Positions 1 through 15,500 of a stretch of DNA of 64,000 nt are shown here, piece after piece; position 1 is the stretch's first letter; the number at the start of each line of letters is the position of its first letter. A model generated the notes under the pieces. That model was not told where the DNA came from. It did no database searches and saw only the letters and a program-made list of their open reading frames with translations. The DNA comes from Haematococcus lacustris. Taxonomy: Eukaryota > Chlorophyta > Chlorophyceae > Chlamydomonadales > Haematococcaceae. The stretch spans positions 194,782 through 258,781 of the forward strand of contig JASKMD010000018.1 in NCBI GenBank assembly GCA_030144725.1, read 5' to 3'. The position numbers were made by a program, and so were the translations under genes.

Positions 1-1169
1 GGTGGCAGCCCCTGCCTCCGACCCCACCGCCCCCTCCGCCCCCGGCGTGGCCCTGTCCGGCGCCGCTGCTGACCCAGCTGCAGTCGGCACAGGGTCAGAG
101 GCCTCCACCGGGCCCTTCAGCGCTGACAACCCCCAGCGCAAGTTCAGCACCACAACCGCCTTCACCACCACTTCACGCAGGCACCCCAGCCTGCTGCCCC
201 TTGCATCCGCAGTCCCAGGGCTGGGAGGCTGGCGGCTGGGCGGGCGGCAGGGGGGGGGTCGCCAGCTGCATGTCAGCGCAGCCAGGGGGGCGGAGGGGGA
301 GGCGGGGCCTTACTCCGTGCCGCCCATGACGCCAGGAGCTCCAGGCTGCGGGGTGACGGGTCCGGCGGCAGCAGGGGCGGCCAGGACTGAGGCGGGGCCA
401 GCCAGTGGGTATGGGGGGGCCAGCGGGGCGGGGGGCACACCAGGCGCCTCAGGTGAGCAGCAGCAGGACAGCGAGTGGGTGGGCTGTGTGGGGAGGTGGC
501 CAGGTGGTCAGTTTTGGAGGAGAGGGGAGGAGTGAGGAAGTGAGGGAGTGTGGGTGTGAGGGCGGGTGGCAGGGCTGCCAGATGGGACATCTTCACCACA
601 AGCTCCCGCATTGTTGTTGCGCATCGCATCGTTAGGTGCTTGCTAGAGTGATTGTCGGGACGCATCATGTTTGCGTGTTGTGGGAGGTGAGATCTCCGCG
701 GTGAGCCAGAGGGCACCAGCCGTGAGTAGGCGGTAGTAGTAATAGTAGTTGTTACACAAAGGAGGCAGGGCTTGGGTGCATACAAGCCAACCCCCAAGGT
801 GAAGGACTGAGAGAAGGACTGTGCAGGCGGTGAGCAGGCGGCAGGCAGGAGGCATGAAGGGAGGGTGCTAAGTGCAGACTAGGTGCAGACAGAAGTGTGG
901 GTGGATTGTGGATGAGGCGCAGCGCTCTGCCTGTAGCCTGACCTCAGTGCGCTGCTGCTGTGTGCCCCTGCCCTGCTCCTGGTGGTGGTGGTGCAGAGGA
1001 GCGTGGTGAGGCGCAGGGCGGCAGTCAGCCCACTGCAGCTAAGAGTGCCACTCCAGCTGAGGTGCGCAGCTTGCCACCAGGTCCTGCTGCTACTGCTGGC
1101 CTGGGTGTGGGTGATGATGGTGATGGTTGGGCGGCAGCTGCAGGGTGGTGTTGGAGCAGCAGCAGCTGA
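1..1169 (+). CDS. 3' end of an unrecognised gene (low complexity)
   Basis: Two open segments join in phase. The first runs from the left edge to 452, where a codon is split before a GTGAGC donor. The second starts at 997 after a GTGCAG acceptor and ends at a TGA at 1167-1169. The protein is rich in Ala, Gly, Pro, Ser and Thr, with one Thr/Ser-Arg patch around 140-180, and shows no domain I recognise. A TGTAA polyadenylation-type motif follows at 1634-1638. The long opposite-strand frame here has no splice support. The gene starts outside the window. The phase match is the main evidence, so this remains a weak call. Confidence 0.35.
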
Positions 1170-2754
1170 GCGTCAAAATGGCAGCAGCAGCGTGGCAGGC
1201 TGGTCCAGCATGGTTCCAGTGGCAGCAGCCGCAGTGCAGGCTGGTGGGTGGCCCCTGTTTTCTGCATGCAGGGTGGTAGGGAGCAGTCCTCTGGCCAGGA
1301 GGCCCACTAGAGACAGGTGGCGGAAGGGCGACCAGGCATGGGGCGAGGTGAGTGGGTAGGTGGATGGGTGGGTGGGAAAGCAGGCCCACGCAAGGGGTAG
1401 GGTAGGGTGGGGCCCTGGCGATGCATCAGGCATGAAGGGGCGCATGCACACACACAAGGCATGGAACAGGGGATGCAGGGAGGAGGGACATTGAGGAGGG
1501 AGCGGGGAGGAGTTGCACATATGACCCTGCACACGCCGTAAGCTGGCTGGGGTGCAGATTGGGTCAGGAATTGGCAATGCTGATGGCCTGCAGCCAGCAC
1601 CTTGTTGTTGTGCTGAGTGCTTTGAATGCAGCCTGTAAATAGTAAGAGTGGAATTAGGTCTGCTCGCACGTCGTCAGGTCCAGTACTTGACCTACGTTTT
1701 GCATGCAGGCCGAGGCTAACAACGGTCTTGCTCATCTCGGCACCCCCAACACAGGCACTACTGATTAGGGGTTGCAGGATTGAGGTTGGGCAAGTCCTTA
1801 CGCCTTGGGCGCCCACGACTGCAGGCCAAGCGACGCTGGCGACATTTGTGGTTGAGGCATGGGTTGATGCATATGTATGTTGTCTGCTCCCGGCAATGTA
1901 ACCGCGACAGAATATGCAAGCTCAACATGTGTCGCAGCGTTGCCGCAGCTCTCATTAGATTGCAGTACAGGACGTACGCATATTTTTGACTTGTGCACCA
2001 AATGCCGTGGGGTCAGGGTGTAGAGCAATTGAGTAGTTGAGCAAGTGACTGATTTCCGACGTTGTACTCCCTTGTCCGCCCAACATTTTTGCATGCAGCT
2101 TGCAAGCATTTCGTGCACGTGCGTTAGTTATCTGTGGGTTTGTGTAGCTAGTGTTTGGACATGTACTCAACACTGGCACATTGGCTACCGCTGCGCAGAA
2201 AAAACGTCACGTGGTTCACAACACTCAGCTGCACATCTCTACGACAAGTCTTGCTTCACAACTTGCAATAAACCTGCACACTACATGCTGGAGTCCAGGA
2301 GACAAAAGGCTGTGAGACAACGCGTGTACAAATTCGACCATGCGTCAAGGTGTCAGTGAAGGCAATGTCGGCAGTGTACATGATCACGAGCAGTGAAAGC
2401 GCTGCCCTTTCCCGTATGCCTCTACTACTGCTGCTGGCATCTGGTGCTGTCGAGGTGAAGGGGAGGGTGAGAGGGGGTCCCTCTGCATCAGCAATGCTGT
2501 GGAGCTGAGGGTGACAGGCTGAAGGGCTAAGGCTGGGGAGGGTTAGCGGTAGGGTTAGGGTCCACCTGCCCTGAGCTATGCGCCCAGGTAGTGCGGGCAC
2601 ACAGCGCAGAGTTAGGGTCAGGGTTAGGGTCAAGCTGGCTTGGTTGGACTGAGCAGGGTACTCTGCACTCAAACAGCTATGAGCTCTGCGCACAGGTGTG
2701 GTGCAAGGTCGCGGTGTCTTGGCCTGGCCTGCTAGCCACGGGCTGGTGGGCAGT
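1170..2754. other. Gene-poor interval
   Basis: I see no convincing exon here. The 1640-2350 part is noticeably more AT-rich than its surroundings. Short degenerate TTAGGG-like stretches occur around 2540-2560 and 2610-2635. Confidence 0.4.
1634..1638 (+). terminator. Possible TGTAA polyadenylation signal
   Basis: TGTAA is the common polyadenylation motif in green algae. It lies about 465 bp downstream of the stop codon at 1169. The motif is short and occurs by chance, so this is only suggestive. Confidence 0.25.
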
Positions 2755-2845
2755 GGGCCCCCAGGCCACGTCAGCCCTACCCGCAAGTGTGACCACTGGC
2801 CTGGGTGTACCAGTGGGCAGAGGGCCAATAGACCCAGGCCACTGG

Positions 2846-6599
<3,754 letters not shown>

Positions 6600-6979
6600 T
6601 GGCTGCAGAACCAGAAACCGATAGTGAGACTGACTTGGCCGAGGCCGGGCGACCTGGTCATACAGAGCACTCTATTTCATAAACTCGATTTGTCATTTTT
6701 ATCGCTGGGCCTCAGCGGCCGCAAAACAACCTGTGCAGCATCGTCGTTGAATTGCAGCAGCCTGCATTGTTTGGCTTTAGTTTACGTGAAACCAAGCATA
6801 CACACAAAATAAAGCAAGACTTGTAATTGAGCACAGGATGCGAGCTCAATATAGTAGCAACGCACAGTGCGCGCCGAGCCGCAGCTGCCGCTGTTGCCAG
6901 CTGTAGCTCTCAGGTACACATGTGTGTGGCAAACACGAAAATCCTTAATATATGTAGCTGCCTCGCGTTGCTATTGCTT
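6600..6979. promoter_or_regulatory. Region upstream of the serine hydrolase start
   Basis: This stretch lies between the minus-strand start codon at 6599 and a weak plus-strand open frame at 6980. It is less GC-rich than its surroundings around 6620-6960, as expected of an upstream region. I see no convincing TATA box. Confidence 0.3.
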
Positions 6980-7192
6980 ATGGCGAGGAAGAAGAGGCGG
7001 ACCGGTGTGGGTGGGCCTAGAGCATTGCCGGAGGATCCCGACTTCGACATGTTCGACCGCGACGCGGCAGCACAGCCTAAATTGACCGAGGCAGAGCGCA
7101 AAAGGAAGGCTTCAGGAGGGGCCCGCGCTTCCCGCGTTAGGGACAATTCGTCGCCAAATGCCCGTCTGACGTCAAATGCCCGTCTGCTCTAG
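6980..7192 (+). CDS. Small basic ORF or first exon, unrecognised
   Basis: An ATG at 6980 opens a 70-codon frame ending at 7192. The product begins MARKKRRTG, has an acidic middle (EDPDFDMFDRD) and a second basic patch (ERKRK). This looks like a nuclear or RNA-associated protein or the first exon of one. I found no family match and no clear continuation; the open frame at 7479-7742 could belong to it but I could not connect the two. It is divergent from the serine hydrolase gene, which supports a real promoter between them. A chance ORF is a real alternative. Confidence 0.3.
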   Translation: MARKKRRTGVGGPRALPEDPDFDMFDRDAAAQPKLTEAERKRKASGGARASRVRDNSSPNARLTSNARLL

Positions 7193-8087
7193 GGGAGGGC
7201 GCAGGGGCTGCCTAATAGCACTGCCTTGCGAAGGTGTGGAAGGTTAGGGGGGCTGGCAGCTGTGAGCCAGCACTCCCTAACCAGCTGACACCCCACTACG
7301 GCAGGGCGATTGCACCCCATGCCTGTCTGCTCTCTAGGGAGGGAACAGGGGAAGGGGGTGGGGGGGCGGGAAGGGGAGTGAGGAGCAATCACTAGCTGCA
7401 GGTCGAGGCGAGTGCCACTGTAGCCACAGGATTGGCAGGTAGGAGAGGCCTTATGACCAGATCACCCATCACCGCAGCATGTGGCGCAGGTCGCGCAGGA
7501 TCCATCAGTTTAGACCTTTGTTTGTTTGTTTGCTGCGGTGGCTGTGGGTTCGCGGCGGCTGTGGGCCTGCTGCTGCTGCGAGCAGTGTTGCGGACTGTGG
7601 CTCATCAGCTGTGGATCATAAGCTGTGTACAACTGCTGCGCGGAAGCTGTCGACAGATGAGGCGAAGGATTACAGCAATGACATGGAAGCATGCAATGCA
7701 TCTAAAGACCACTCTATCTTGTTTATAAGGATCACTGAGTAGGGCATGTGGCCCATGTGGCTGAGACGCTGCTGAGACTGCATGCGGCTTAGCAAGTGTT
7801 TGGACACTGACTGCACTTCAACTGACAACCCTACAACCCAATGCATTGGTTATGACATGAACAGTGCATGATGCTTCGAACGCAGCAGCACCCTCAATGG
7901 CATGTGGGGCACATTCAGGACCGAGCACAACATGAGAGGCAATGGCAGCAGCAGCATTCTGGAACATGGGCCAGGCCGGCAGTACATGGCGCTCAGCGGC
8001 TGTGCCTGAACCACATTCGTCACGCAGCTCCTCATCACGCCAACCACTCCAGCTCCCTGCCCTGGCCTCTGCTGCAGCTGGTGGCCG
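7193..8087. other. No supported gene
   Basis: Short frames only. A minus-strand TGTAA lies near 7671-7675 and could serve the weak minus-strand candidate to its right. Nothing else is recognisable. Confidence 0.35.
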
Positions 8088-9090
8088 TCACTTGCTGGCA
8101 GCATCCTCCACCTCGGGGCTGCTGCCCTCAGGGTACATGGGTCCTACAGGCTGCTCTCCTCCACAGAGCTTGCCCGCAGGGCGGGGCAGGTCACAGTGGG
8201 GCAGCGGCAGGAGCACTTGCAGGGATCTTGAGGTGGGCAGATGAACTTGGGGGGAGGGGGAGGGGGGCAGGGAGAGGGGGGAGAGGGGGGGTAAGGGGGG
8301 GGGGGAGGGGGAAGGCGGGGGGGAGGGGGGGGGAGGGGGGGCGTGGTGGTGGGGATGGGGGGTAGGGGGGAGGGGCCGGAGAGGGGGGGCGTGGTGATGG
8401 AGGGGAAGGGGAGGGTGGGCGAGGTGATGGAGGGGGTGGGTAGGGTGGGGGTGGGTACGGTGGGGGTGATGGAGAAGGGGGGCGAGGTGGTGGTGGTGAA
8501 GGGGCGGGGGGGGTTGGCCCAGGTGATGGTGGTGACGGCGAGACCTACAGCAGCAGCAGCAGCAGCAGCCCAGTCTGGTTGCCACTGATGCCTGCAGCTG
8601 CAGGAGCAGCACAGCTGTTGTTGTCATGAGGCACCAGCAGTGGTCAAGCAGTGCTTGTCCCCGCCCCTACCTCCCCAACTGGACAGGGTCTAATCACCCC
8701 CGCCACCACCCAGTTGTTCCATCAAGGATCAGGGTAGGGTTAGGGTGGGTTAGGCTTACTGGCTTGTAACTCCTAACATTAACTGCTAACCCCCTAACCC
8801 CCTAACCCCCAACCCCCAACCCCTAACCCCTCACCCTCAGCCCCTCACCCTAACTCCTAGCCCCTACCCTAACTTCAGGGTCAGAGTGTGCGCATGAAGA
8901 CTGACCTTGTTCTTGTCCTTGCCGCCAATGATGAAGTCGTCCTTGCCGCCATTGATGAAGTCGTCCTTGCCGTCGTTGATGAAGCCGTCCTTCCCGTCAC
9001 CCTCACCAGGCACCTTGACGGGCTGGAAGAAGGGCAGCGTCCGGGCGCCCAACACCAGCGGGTCTGCAGCCATTGCCAGCTCACTCAGGT
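8088..9090 (-). CDS. Candidate exons of an unrecognised minus-strand gene
   Basis: The best exon is 9090-8906. It begins after a GGCCAG acceptor and ends at a good AAG|GTCAGT donor. Its frame reads LSELAMAADPLVLG followed by a short internal repeat of the type GKDDFINGGKDDFIIGGKD, encoded by a tandem DNA duplication. Downstream, around 8250-8088, an open segment ends in a TGA at 8088, but two frames are plausible there; one is Cys-rich. A possible further upstream exon ends near 9700 at GCAAAG|GTAGGG. The intervening sequence is extremely G-rich on the plus strand (8250-8520). I do not recognise the protein, and exon linkage is a guess. Confidence 0.3.
8251..8520. repeat. Irregular poly-G-rich tract
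   Basis: Long runs of G separated by A or T on the plus strand (GGGGGGAGGGGG type). It offers strong quadruplex potential and no coding content. The His/Pro-rich minus-strand frame over it is a translation artefact. Confidence 0.85.
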
Positions 9091-9263
9091 CTGGCCGGGC
9101 GCCTAGCCCATACCCCTGCCCCCTGCCCCCTGGCCCTGGCCCTATGCTCCTTGGCCTCGCACAGCACCTGGCCCCTGCTGACAGGGCCGCAAGTGGCTCC
9201 ATCATCAGGCAGTGTGTCCCGCTACAGCCCCTCCGGCAAGAAGCATGGCAGGTCAAGTGCCTT

Positions 9264-9341
9264 CATCACTCCTACATCACTCCTACATCACTCCTACATC
9301 ACTCCTACATCACTCCTACATCACTCCTACATCACTCCTAC
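9264..9341. repeat. 11-bp tandem repeat CATCACTCCTA, about 7 copies
   Basis: Perfect head-to-tail copies without spacers, so this is a minisatellite and not a CRISPR-like array. Confidence 0.95.
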
Positions 9342-9949
9342 AGGGTCGTGCCATGGTCCTGCCCTTGTTTGTTTCTATCAGTCAGGTGGACTCAGCAGCC
9401 AGCAGCAAGGCAGGTTCCTCGAGGTGTGCAACCTGTGGCTAGACAGCTGTGGGCTTCACAGCCTACAGTCCTTTGCCCTGTGCTCTCAGGAGCATGGCAG
9501 GTTGAGCCGTGCAGCTGATGCAGCTGCTGACTGAGTTTCTATCAGTGTTCGCGGTCAGGTGCACTCAGTAGCACTCAATAGCCAGTAGCCAGCAGCATGG
9601 TCTCAGGTCTGGCAGGGCGCCTTGCCCCTCCCTCTGCCCCCCCAGCAGCATGGCAGGTCAAACCGTCCGACATGACATGCAGGCGCTGACTTGGCCCTAC
9701 CTTTGCTGTCAGCACTGGGAGATGGTGAGCCCTGTGAGCAGGCAGGCAGGCAACGGGGCAACCTCAGGCACGCACCAGCCACGGCTGCTGCCAAGTAATG
9801 AGGGCGGCACAGCCATGCGGGCGGCAGACACAGCCAGCAGCAGAGGGGGGCAGTGGGCACATCAGCAGGTGGAGACTGCCTCAGTGGGCTCATGGCTAGA
9901 AACGCCACACGTGGTCTGCAATGAGAGAGCCTGGGGAGCCTGAGAGCTT

Positions 9950-12300
9950 GGGGATGTATGCAACCGAGCTTGGCTGCCTGGTATGCAAGTCATGCTGCTG
10001 GACACCATGCCCGTGCATCGCCATTACCCCGGAAATGGTAGAGCTGTAGAATCAGGGCACCTGGCCTGGTGCCTGGGAGTGCATGCTGGATTTGCTCCGC
10101 TACGCCGCACTGTAAGCTGTCTCCGCTGATGACTCCGCTGAGGTCTCCGCTGCAGGTCTCACTGTCAGCAGCTAACTAGCAGCTAAGGACGTGTCCTCAA
10201 ATGCAACGGCTGTCAAAGGACGGACACGCGCACAGTGTGACAGCGGACAGTATGAAAAGGCTCCGTTTGCCACAAATTGCCATCTTACTTGGAGCAGGCG
10301 TGGCTGCCTGCTCCGATTACCGCGCGGACCCTAAGCTGTCAGCCCCGGTGTGGGCCACGCTGGAACCATCGCTTAAGCGGTGCGGAAGGAGCCCATTGAA
10401 GGTGAGCTCCGCCACACCACAAGCAACACCAGCACCGCACCAGCACTAGCACCGCAGTCCAGCAGCCCCAGTCCAGCAGTCCAGCAGCCCCGCAATTAAC
10501 TATTGCTTGTGCTTGAGTCCGCAGATCGACGCGCCAAGTCGTGACAGCGCATGAATCCTGACACACGGCACGTACACACGGCACCTCTCTGAAAGGTAAG
10601 CCCCCTGCCCATAGCCCGCACACCTTGCCTTTGCACACATAGCCCGCACACCTTGCCTTTGCACACATAGCCCGCACATTGCCCCGCATATGCCATTGTC
10701 CCGCACATAGCACACAGCGCACAACGCACACAGGTAAGCAAGTCCCGCACATAGCCCGCATAGCTCAAGTTGCCCTGGTTGCCCCGCACGTAGCACATAG
10801 CCCACACTCCCGCACTCCACCCTAATGTCCCCGTGCCCTTTGTGCCCGCAGGTATCGCCGGCTGGGGGCGATTAATTAAATTCCCGTGTCCACAGAGCGC
10901 GTCAGTGCTCTCAAAGCCCAGCCCAAGAGACCCTGGCGACCTCGAGGGTTGGTTAGGGTAGGTTTGTGTCGCCAGGCTGTTAGCCTGTAAGCAATTAAGC
11001 TGTTAGTTTTGATGGGGAGCCCAGTGGTCTGTCCCGGGAAAGTGCCATCTTCGTGGGGTTTGCAGTCATCAAGGGTGCGACCGAGGATGCTTCAATAACA
11101 TTGTAGCGGAGTGAGATTACCCACAGGCCGACATGTTGTTCCTTGTTGAATAAGTTTTGTTGGCCTGCAATGAGAGCGCCAGCCAAAGGTGTGAGGAGAA
11201 CAGGCGGCTGCAGGCATATGGTCGGACTGGTCGGACTATTCACACATCGTCCATAGGGTGGGACTATCCACACAGTCACCAGGACTGCTAGCATGGCATT
11301 ATGAGTGCATCAAAGACAGGGCACCAGCCATCTGCAAAAACTCCTCACAGCTACGACAAACACGACAAACACGACAAATAACCCTCACCTTGTCCTCCTG
11401 CTGCCCTTGAGCAAGTAAGCCGTTGATGGCGGGCAGCAACCCCTGCATGTGCCAGCAGCGGCCGGGTGAGTGCTGTGGGCCCGCTCTTATCTGGCCTCCT
11501 CGCAGAGACAGTGGGTGTGTGCCGCGCATGTTGCAGCCACGCATGTTGATGTGTGGCGTGTACATCGCGGCATTGCGTCAGGAAAGCTTCGGGATCGAAA
11601 CTGCTGACACTCAGCCCTGGCAGCCGCGGTCGATAGCCCATGTCGGTCTGATCGCGCTGCCAGGCGGTTGCAGCTGCGCGCTGTGGCGCGAGTAGTGTGT
11701 GTCGCTGCGGCTGCAGGGCGCACTCACTGAAAAGTATGTTGCCGCGGCCACGTTCAGCATCATGGCCATTGCCAGCGTAAGCAGCGCTCCGGTACGCATA
11801 GCAGCCCTGCGCACAGCGTAGCAGGCCGGGCCGGTCTGCTGCAGCCCGGAAGCTGGCCGGGGAGCTGGGAGGCAACAGACCCGGCTCCGGTGCAGGGAGC
11901 TGGGGCCAGCACAGCCTCACCTCATGTCGGGGGCGCTGAAGGGAGTTCTGCGCCGTCTGATGAGCGATGCCCAGTCTGATTGTTCGCGACCTTTTGTATA
12001 CGTCCGGGCGCGCTCGACGGCATGGGAGGTGGTCTATCCCGTGCTGCCGCTCGCGCTTGTCCGCCCCCAGAAGGAGAAACAAGGATGCGCGCGGTGCGTA
12101 TCCTATCCCCGCTGTTGTTGTGTAAGATCCTGATGACTGTCCGCCGCATGCATGTGTATACCTTGAAAAACCCGCATTATGACCGTCAGTCAGGGTTTTG
12201 GGCAACTGGGCACCACCTGACAGCCCCGTACCACCCTTGAGGGTATTTTGTTGCTGCTCCATCCTTCTGTACGTGTTGCGTGTACGTGTCGCTGCCGACA
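9950..12300. other. Gene-poor interval with a short 28-bp duplication
   Basis: I found no supported exon. Around 10610-10680 a segment ending in CCCGCACACCTTGCCTTTGCAC is directly repeated, followed by a CCCGCACATAGC-rich stretch up to 10810. Frames of up to 365 aa on the minus strand (11351-12448) show no domain or splice evidence. Confidence 0.4.
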
Positions 12301-12317
12301 CCCAGCAAACCAGAACT

Positions 12318-12322
12318 TTACA
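12318..12322 (-). terminator. TGTAA polyadenylation signal of the FKBP gene
   Basis: On the minus strand TGTAA lies 209 bp past the FKBP stop codon, inside an A/T-rich patch. The position and motif fit green algal 3' ends. Confidence 0.5.
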
Positions 12323-12530
12323 AAAATAAACCTGTGAACTGAACCACATTGTCTTCGATGAAACATCCACTCCAAAGAGACATGCTTCCGTGCATTCCTC
12401 AAGTGCGTCACTACAACTAAACAGGTGTCTGTTGGCAAGGTCATGCATGGCGTGAGCCTGCTACATCATGCAAAGGTGCATGCTGGCTGGTTCCTCCTCT
12501 GGGTTGCCCATGTGCATGGCAGGGTTGGAC

Positions 12531-15500
12531 TCAGTGGGCCTCCACTACCATGGCGGGCTCTGGGGCTGCAGCTGTCATGGTGGGCAGGTCCGCCTCAGCA
12601 GCTGTTGCCTGTTCAGGAGCTGCTTCTGGTGCCAGCTGTTCTGTGGACACAGCCTCTGCCACCACAGGCGCAGTCTTGGGCGCCACAGCGGCCGGGAACT
12701 TGAACATGCGGCTGTACAAGGCCGCCTCCTTCTTATTCTGCTCCCGCATCAACACCTACACGCAGCAGCACCAGGGCAGCAGCAGCAGGGCAGCTAGCAG
12801 CAGCGGGAGGAAACATTGCTGGGGGCAGGTCGCTGCCTTTCAGGCGGCAGGCGGTCGATGCTGTGGGTGCTTCCCAGCAGGTGGTGTGCTCTGCAGAGGC
12901 GGTGGAGGTGGTGTATCTGGTGCGCCGCGTCAGCCTACATGGGTCTCACCTAGTCCAGTCCTCTGCCAAGCAGGGTGCGCAGCTGTGGCCCTTATCCTCC
13001 CTCAGCCCCCTGACTCTCCCTTGGCCCTGCCCTCAGCCTCCACCTGGCTCACCTTCCCTTGCCCCCTGACCCCCTGACCCTAGCGTCAAGCCCTAGCCAG
13101 CTGTGCAAGCGTCGTGCCCCAAGTAGGATGCGCAGCTGTGGCCCTGCTCCCCCCTCAGCCACCGCCTGGCTCACCTTGAGCTTCTTCAGCAGCGCAGCCA
13201 GGTCAGCGTTGCCTGGCTCTGCACTCAGCCCCTTCTTCACATCAGCCTCGGCCTCAGCAAAGTCGGCGGTGCCAATGTAGGCCTGCAGCCAGGCAAGCAA
13301 TAGGTGTCGGCACAGAGCAGGGCATGTGGCACACCACTGTGCAACTCAGCTTGTTCCGGCATGGCACCAGCGTGGCACCAGCACAGCCACCATATCAGCG
13401 TATCAATGCAACCAGTGCAGACTAGTAACTAGTATCAATGTAACCAGTGCAGTGCAGATCAGTGCAGCTAATGCTAATGCGATCAGCATCACCAGGTTGC
13501 TTGCTGTGCATCAGGCATGGGGACTTGTGCTTTGACCACCTGACCTGAGCTATGTTGTGTCAGTTTGAGATTTGCATCAGGCATATGGGCTAAAGATGAA
13601 GGTGCGGCACGACACCCACACATGTGCACCTCACACCCCTATGTGCGCCCACACCACCCTGGCTGCCAAGGTGCTGACCCCCTGCCGGCCCTAGTCCCCC
13701 TGCCCTAGTCCCCTGCCTGCCCTAATCCCCCTGCCTGGCCTAGTGACCCGGGCACCTGAGCTCGTCTGTACAGCGCCTTGACGTTGAAGCTGTCCTGCTC
13801 CAGCACCCGGCTGGCCTCCTTGGCTGCAGCCGCCCAGGACTGCTGCCTCAGGTGAGCCGCGGCCAGGTTCAGGGCGGCGCTCTTGCGCACCTGGGGCCAT
13901 GCAGCATGGGGCAGGGGCCATGGGGCAGGGGGCAGGGGGCAGGGGGCAGGGGCCATGGGGCAGGGGGCAGGGGGCAGGGGCCATGGGGCAGGGGGCAGGG
14001 GGCAGGGGGCAGGGGGCAGGGGCCATGGGGCAGGGGGCAGGGGCCATGGGGCAGGGGGCAGGGGGCAGGGGCCATGGGGCAGGGGGCAGGGGGCAGGGGG
14101 CAGGGGGCAGGGGCCATGGGGCAGGGGGCAGGGGGCAGGGGGCAGGGGGCAGGGGCCATGGGGCAGGGGGCAGGGGGCAGGGGCCATGGGGCAGGGGGCA
14201 GGGGGCAGGGGGCAGGGGGCAGGGGGCAGGGGGCAGGGGCCAGGGGGCAGGGGGCAGGGGCCATGGGCCATGGGCCAGGGGGCAGGGGGCAGGGGCCATG
14301 GGGCAGGGGGCAGGGGCCATGGGCCATGGGCCAGGGGGCAGGGGGCAGGGGCCAGGGGGCAGGGGCCAGGGGGCAGGGGCCATGGGCCATGGGCCAGGGG
14401 GCAGGGGGCAGGGGCCAGGGGGCAGGGGCCAGGGGGCAGGGGCCATGGGCCATGGGCCAGGGGGCAGGGGCCATGGGCCATGGGCCAGGGGGCAGGGGGC
14501 AGGGGCCAGGGGGCAGGGGCCAGGGGGCAGGGGGCAGGGGCCAGGGGGCAGGGGCCAGGGGGCAGGGGCCATGGGGCAGGGGCCAGGGGGGAATGGAGCT
14601 GATCAGCGAGCACCAAGGGTTGTTGAAGGGTGGGTGCAATGAGCCCAGCAGCAGCGTGCGTTGAGTATGAGGCAGGGCTGAGGGCTCTCTCAGGGCTGTC
14701 CAATGAGTTCAGGGCAAGGGAGGGCAAGGGGGAAAATGCGGGGTGTTGGTGGGTGGGTGGAGTAGGGTTTGCTTGATGATGGGTTAGGTTTAGGGCTAGG
14801 CAACGCCGTCCAGGCTGTCCAGTGTGATCACGGCTAGGGTGGGGGGCGGCAGGGTGGGTATGAGAGAGGTGGGTGCTGCTGGGTATAGAGGCCAAGAAGG
14901 TAGAGAGGTGGGTGCAGCTACCTCCTTGGCCTGCGCCTTGATGTCCTCCGGAAAGCTCGTGTCCACTGATAAGAGGGACACGGCCTGTGAGCACACGGCA
15001 GCCACAAGGCAGGGACCAGGGCACCCACGACAGGGTTAGGGTTAGGGTTAGGGTTAGGGTTCAGGCTGACTGCATGCTGCTTGCTGGCTGAGAGCAGGGC
15101 AAATGCTAGATCAGGGATGGCTGGCTGACTGACTTCGAGTGGGTGGCTACGACTGTGGGTGACATACAGGGGCTTCCACCTTGTCATATTGGTGCACGGC
15201 TCTTGCTAAGTTGCCTGCCTTGTAAGCGGCATTGCCCTTGTCCTTGCGCACCACAGCTGCAGCCACCTAGGGACAGCCAAGCAGTCAACCAGCAGCAGGC
15301 AAACACCAGCAACGTGGCCCACTCCTGTTTGGGTGCCAGCACTGGGTGTGCTTGCCAGCGCTGAGTCCTGGCTGGGTTTGAGTGCCCACGCTGCAGCGGG
15401 CAATGCATTGCTGGGTCAGGAATGGCTAGACAGAGGTGTAAGGGCGTGACAACAGCTTAGGCAGTGGTGGCAGGGAGATGGAGGTGGAGGTGAGGGGGTC

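Noticed and set aside
9264..9341. Regular short repeats resembling a CRISPR array
   Set aside because: The 11-bp units are adjacent with no spacers, in a eukaryotic intron-rich context.
13691..15024. Pro/Ala/Trp- and Gly/Gln/Arg-rich frames up to 439 aa
   Set aside because: They come from the GGGGCAG/GGGGCCATG minisatellite. The real coding parts are only the two FKBP exons at its edges.
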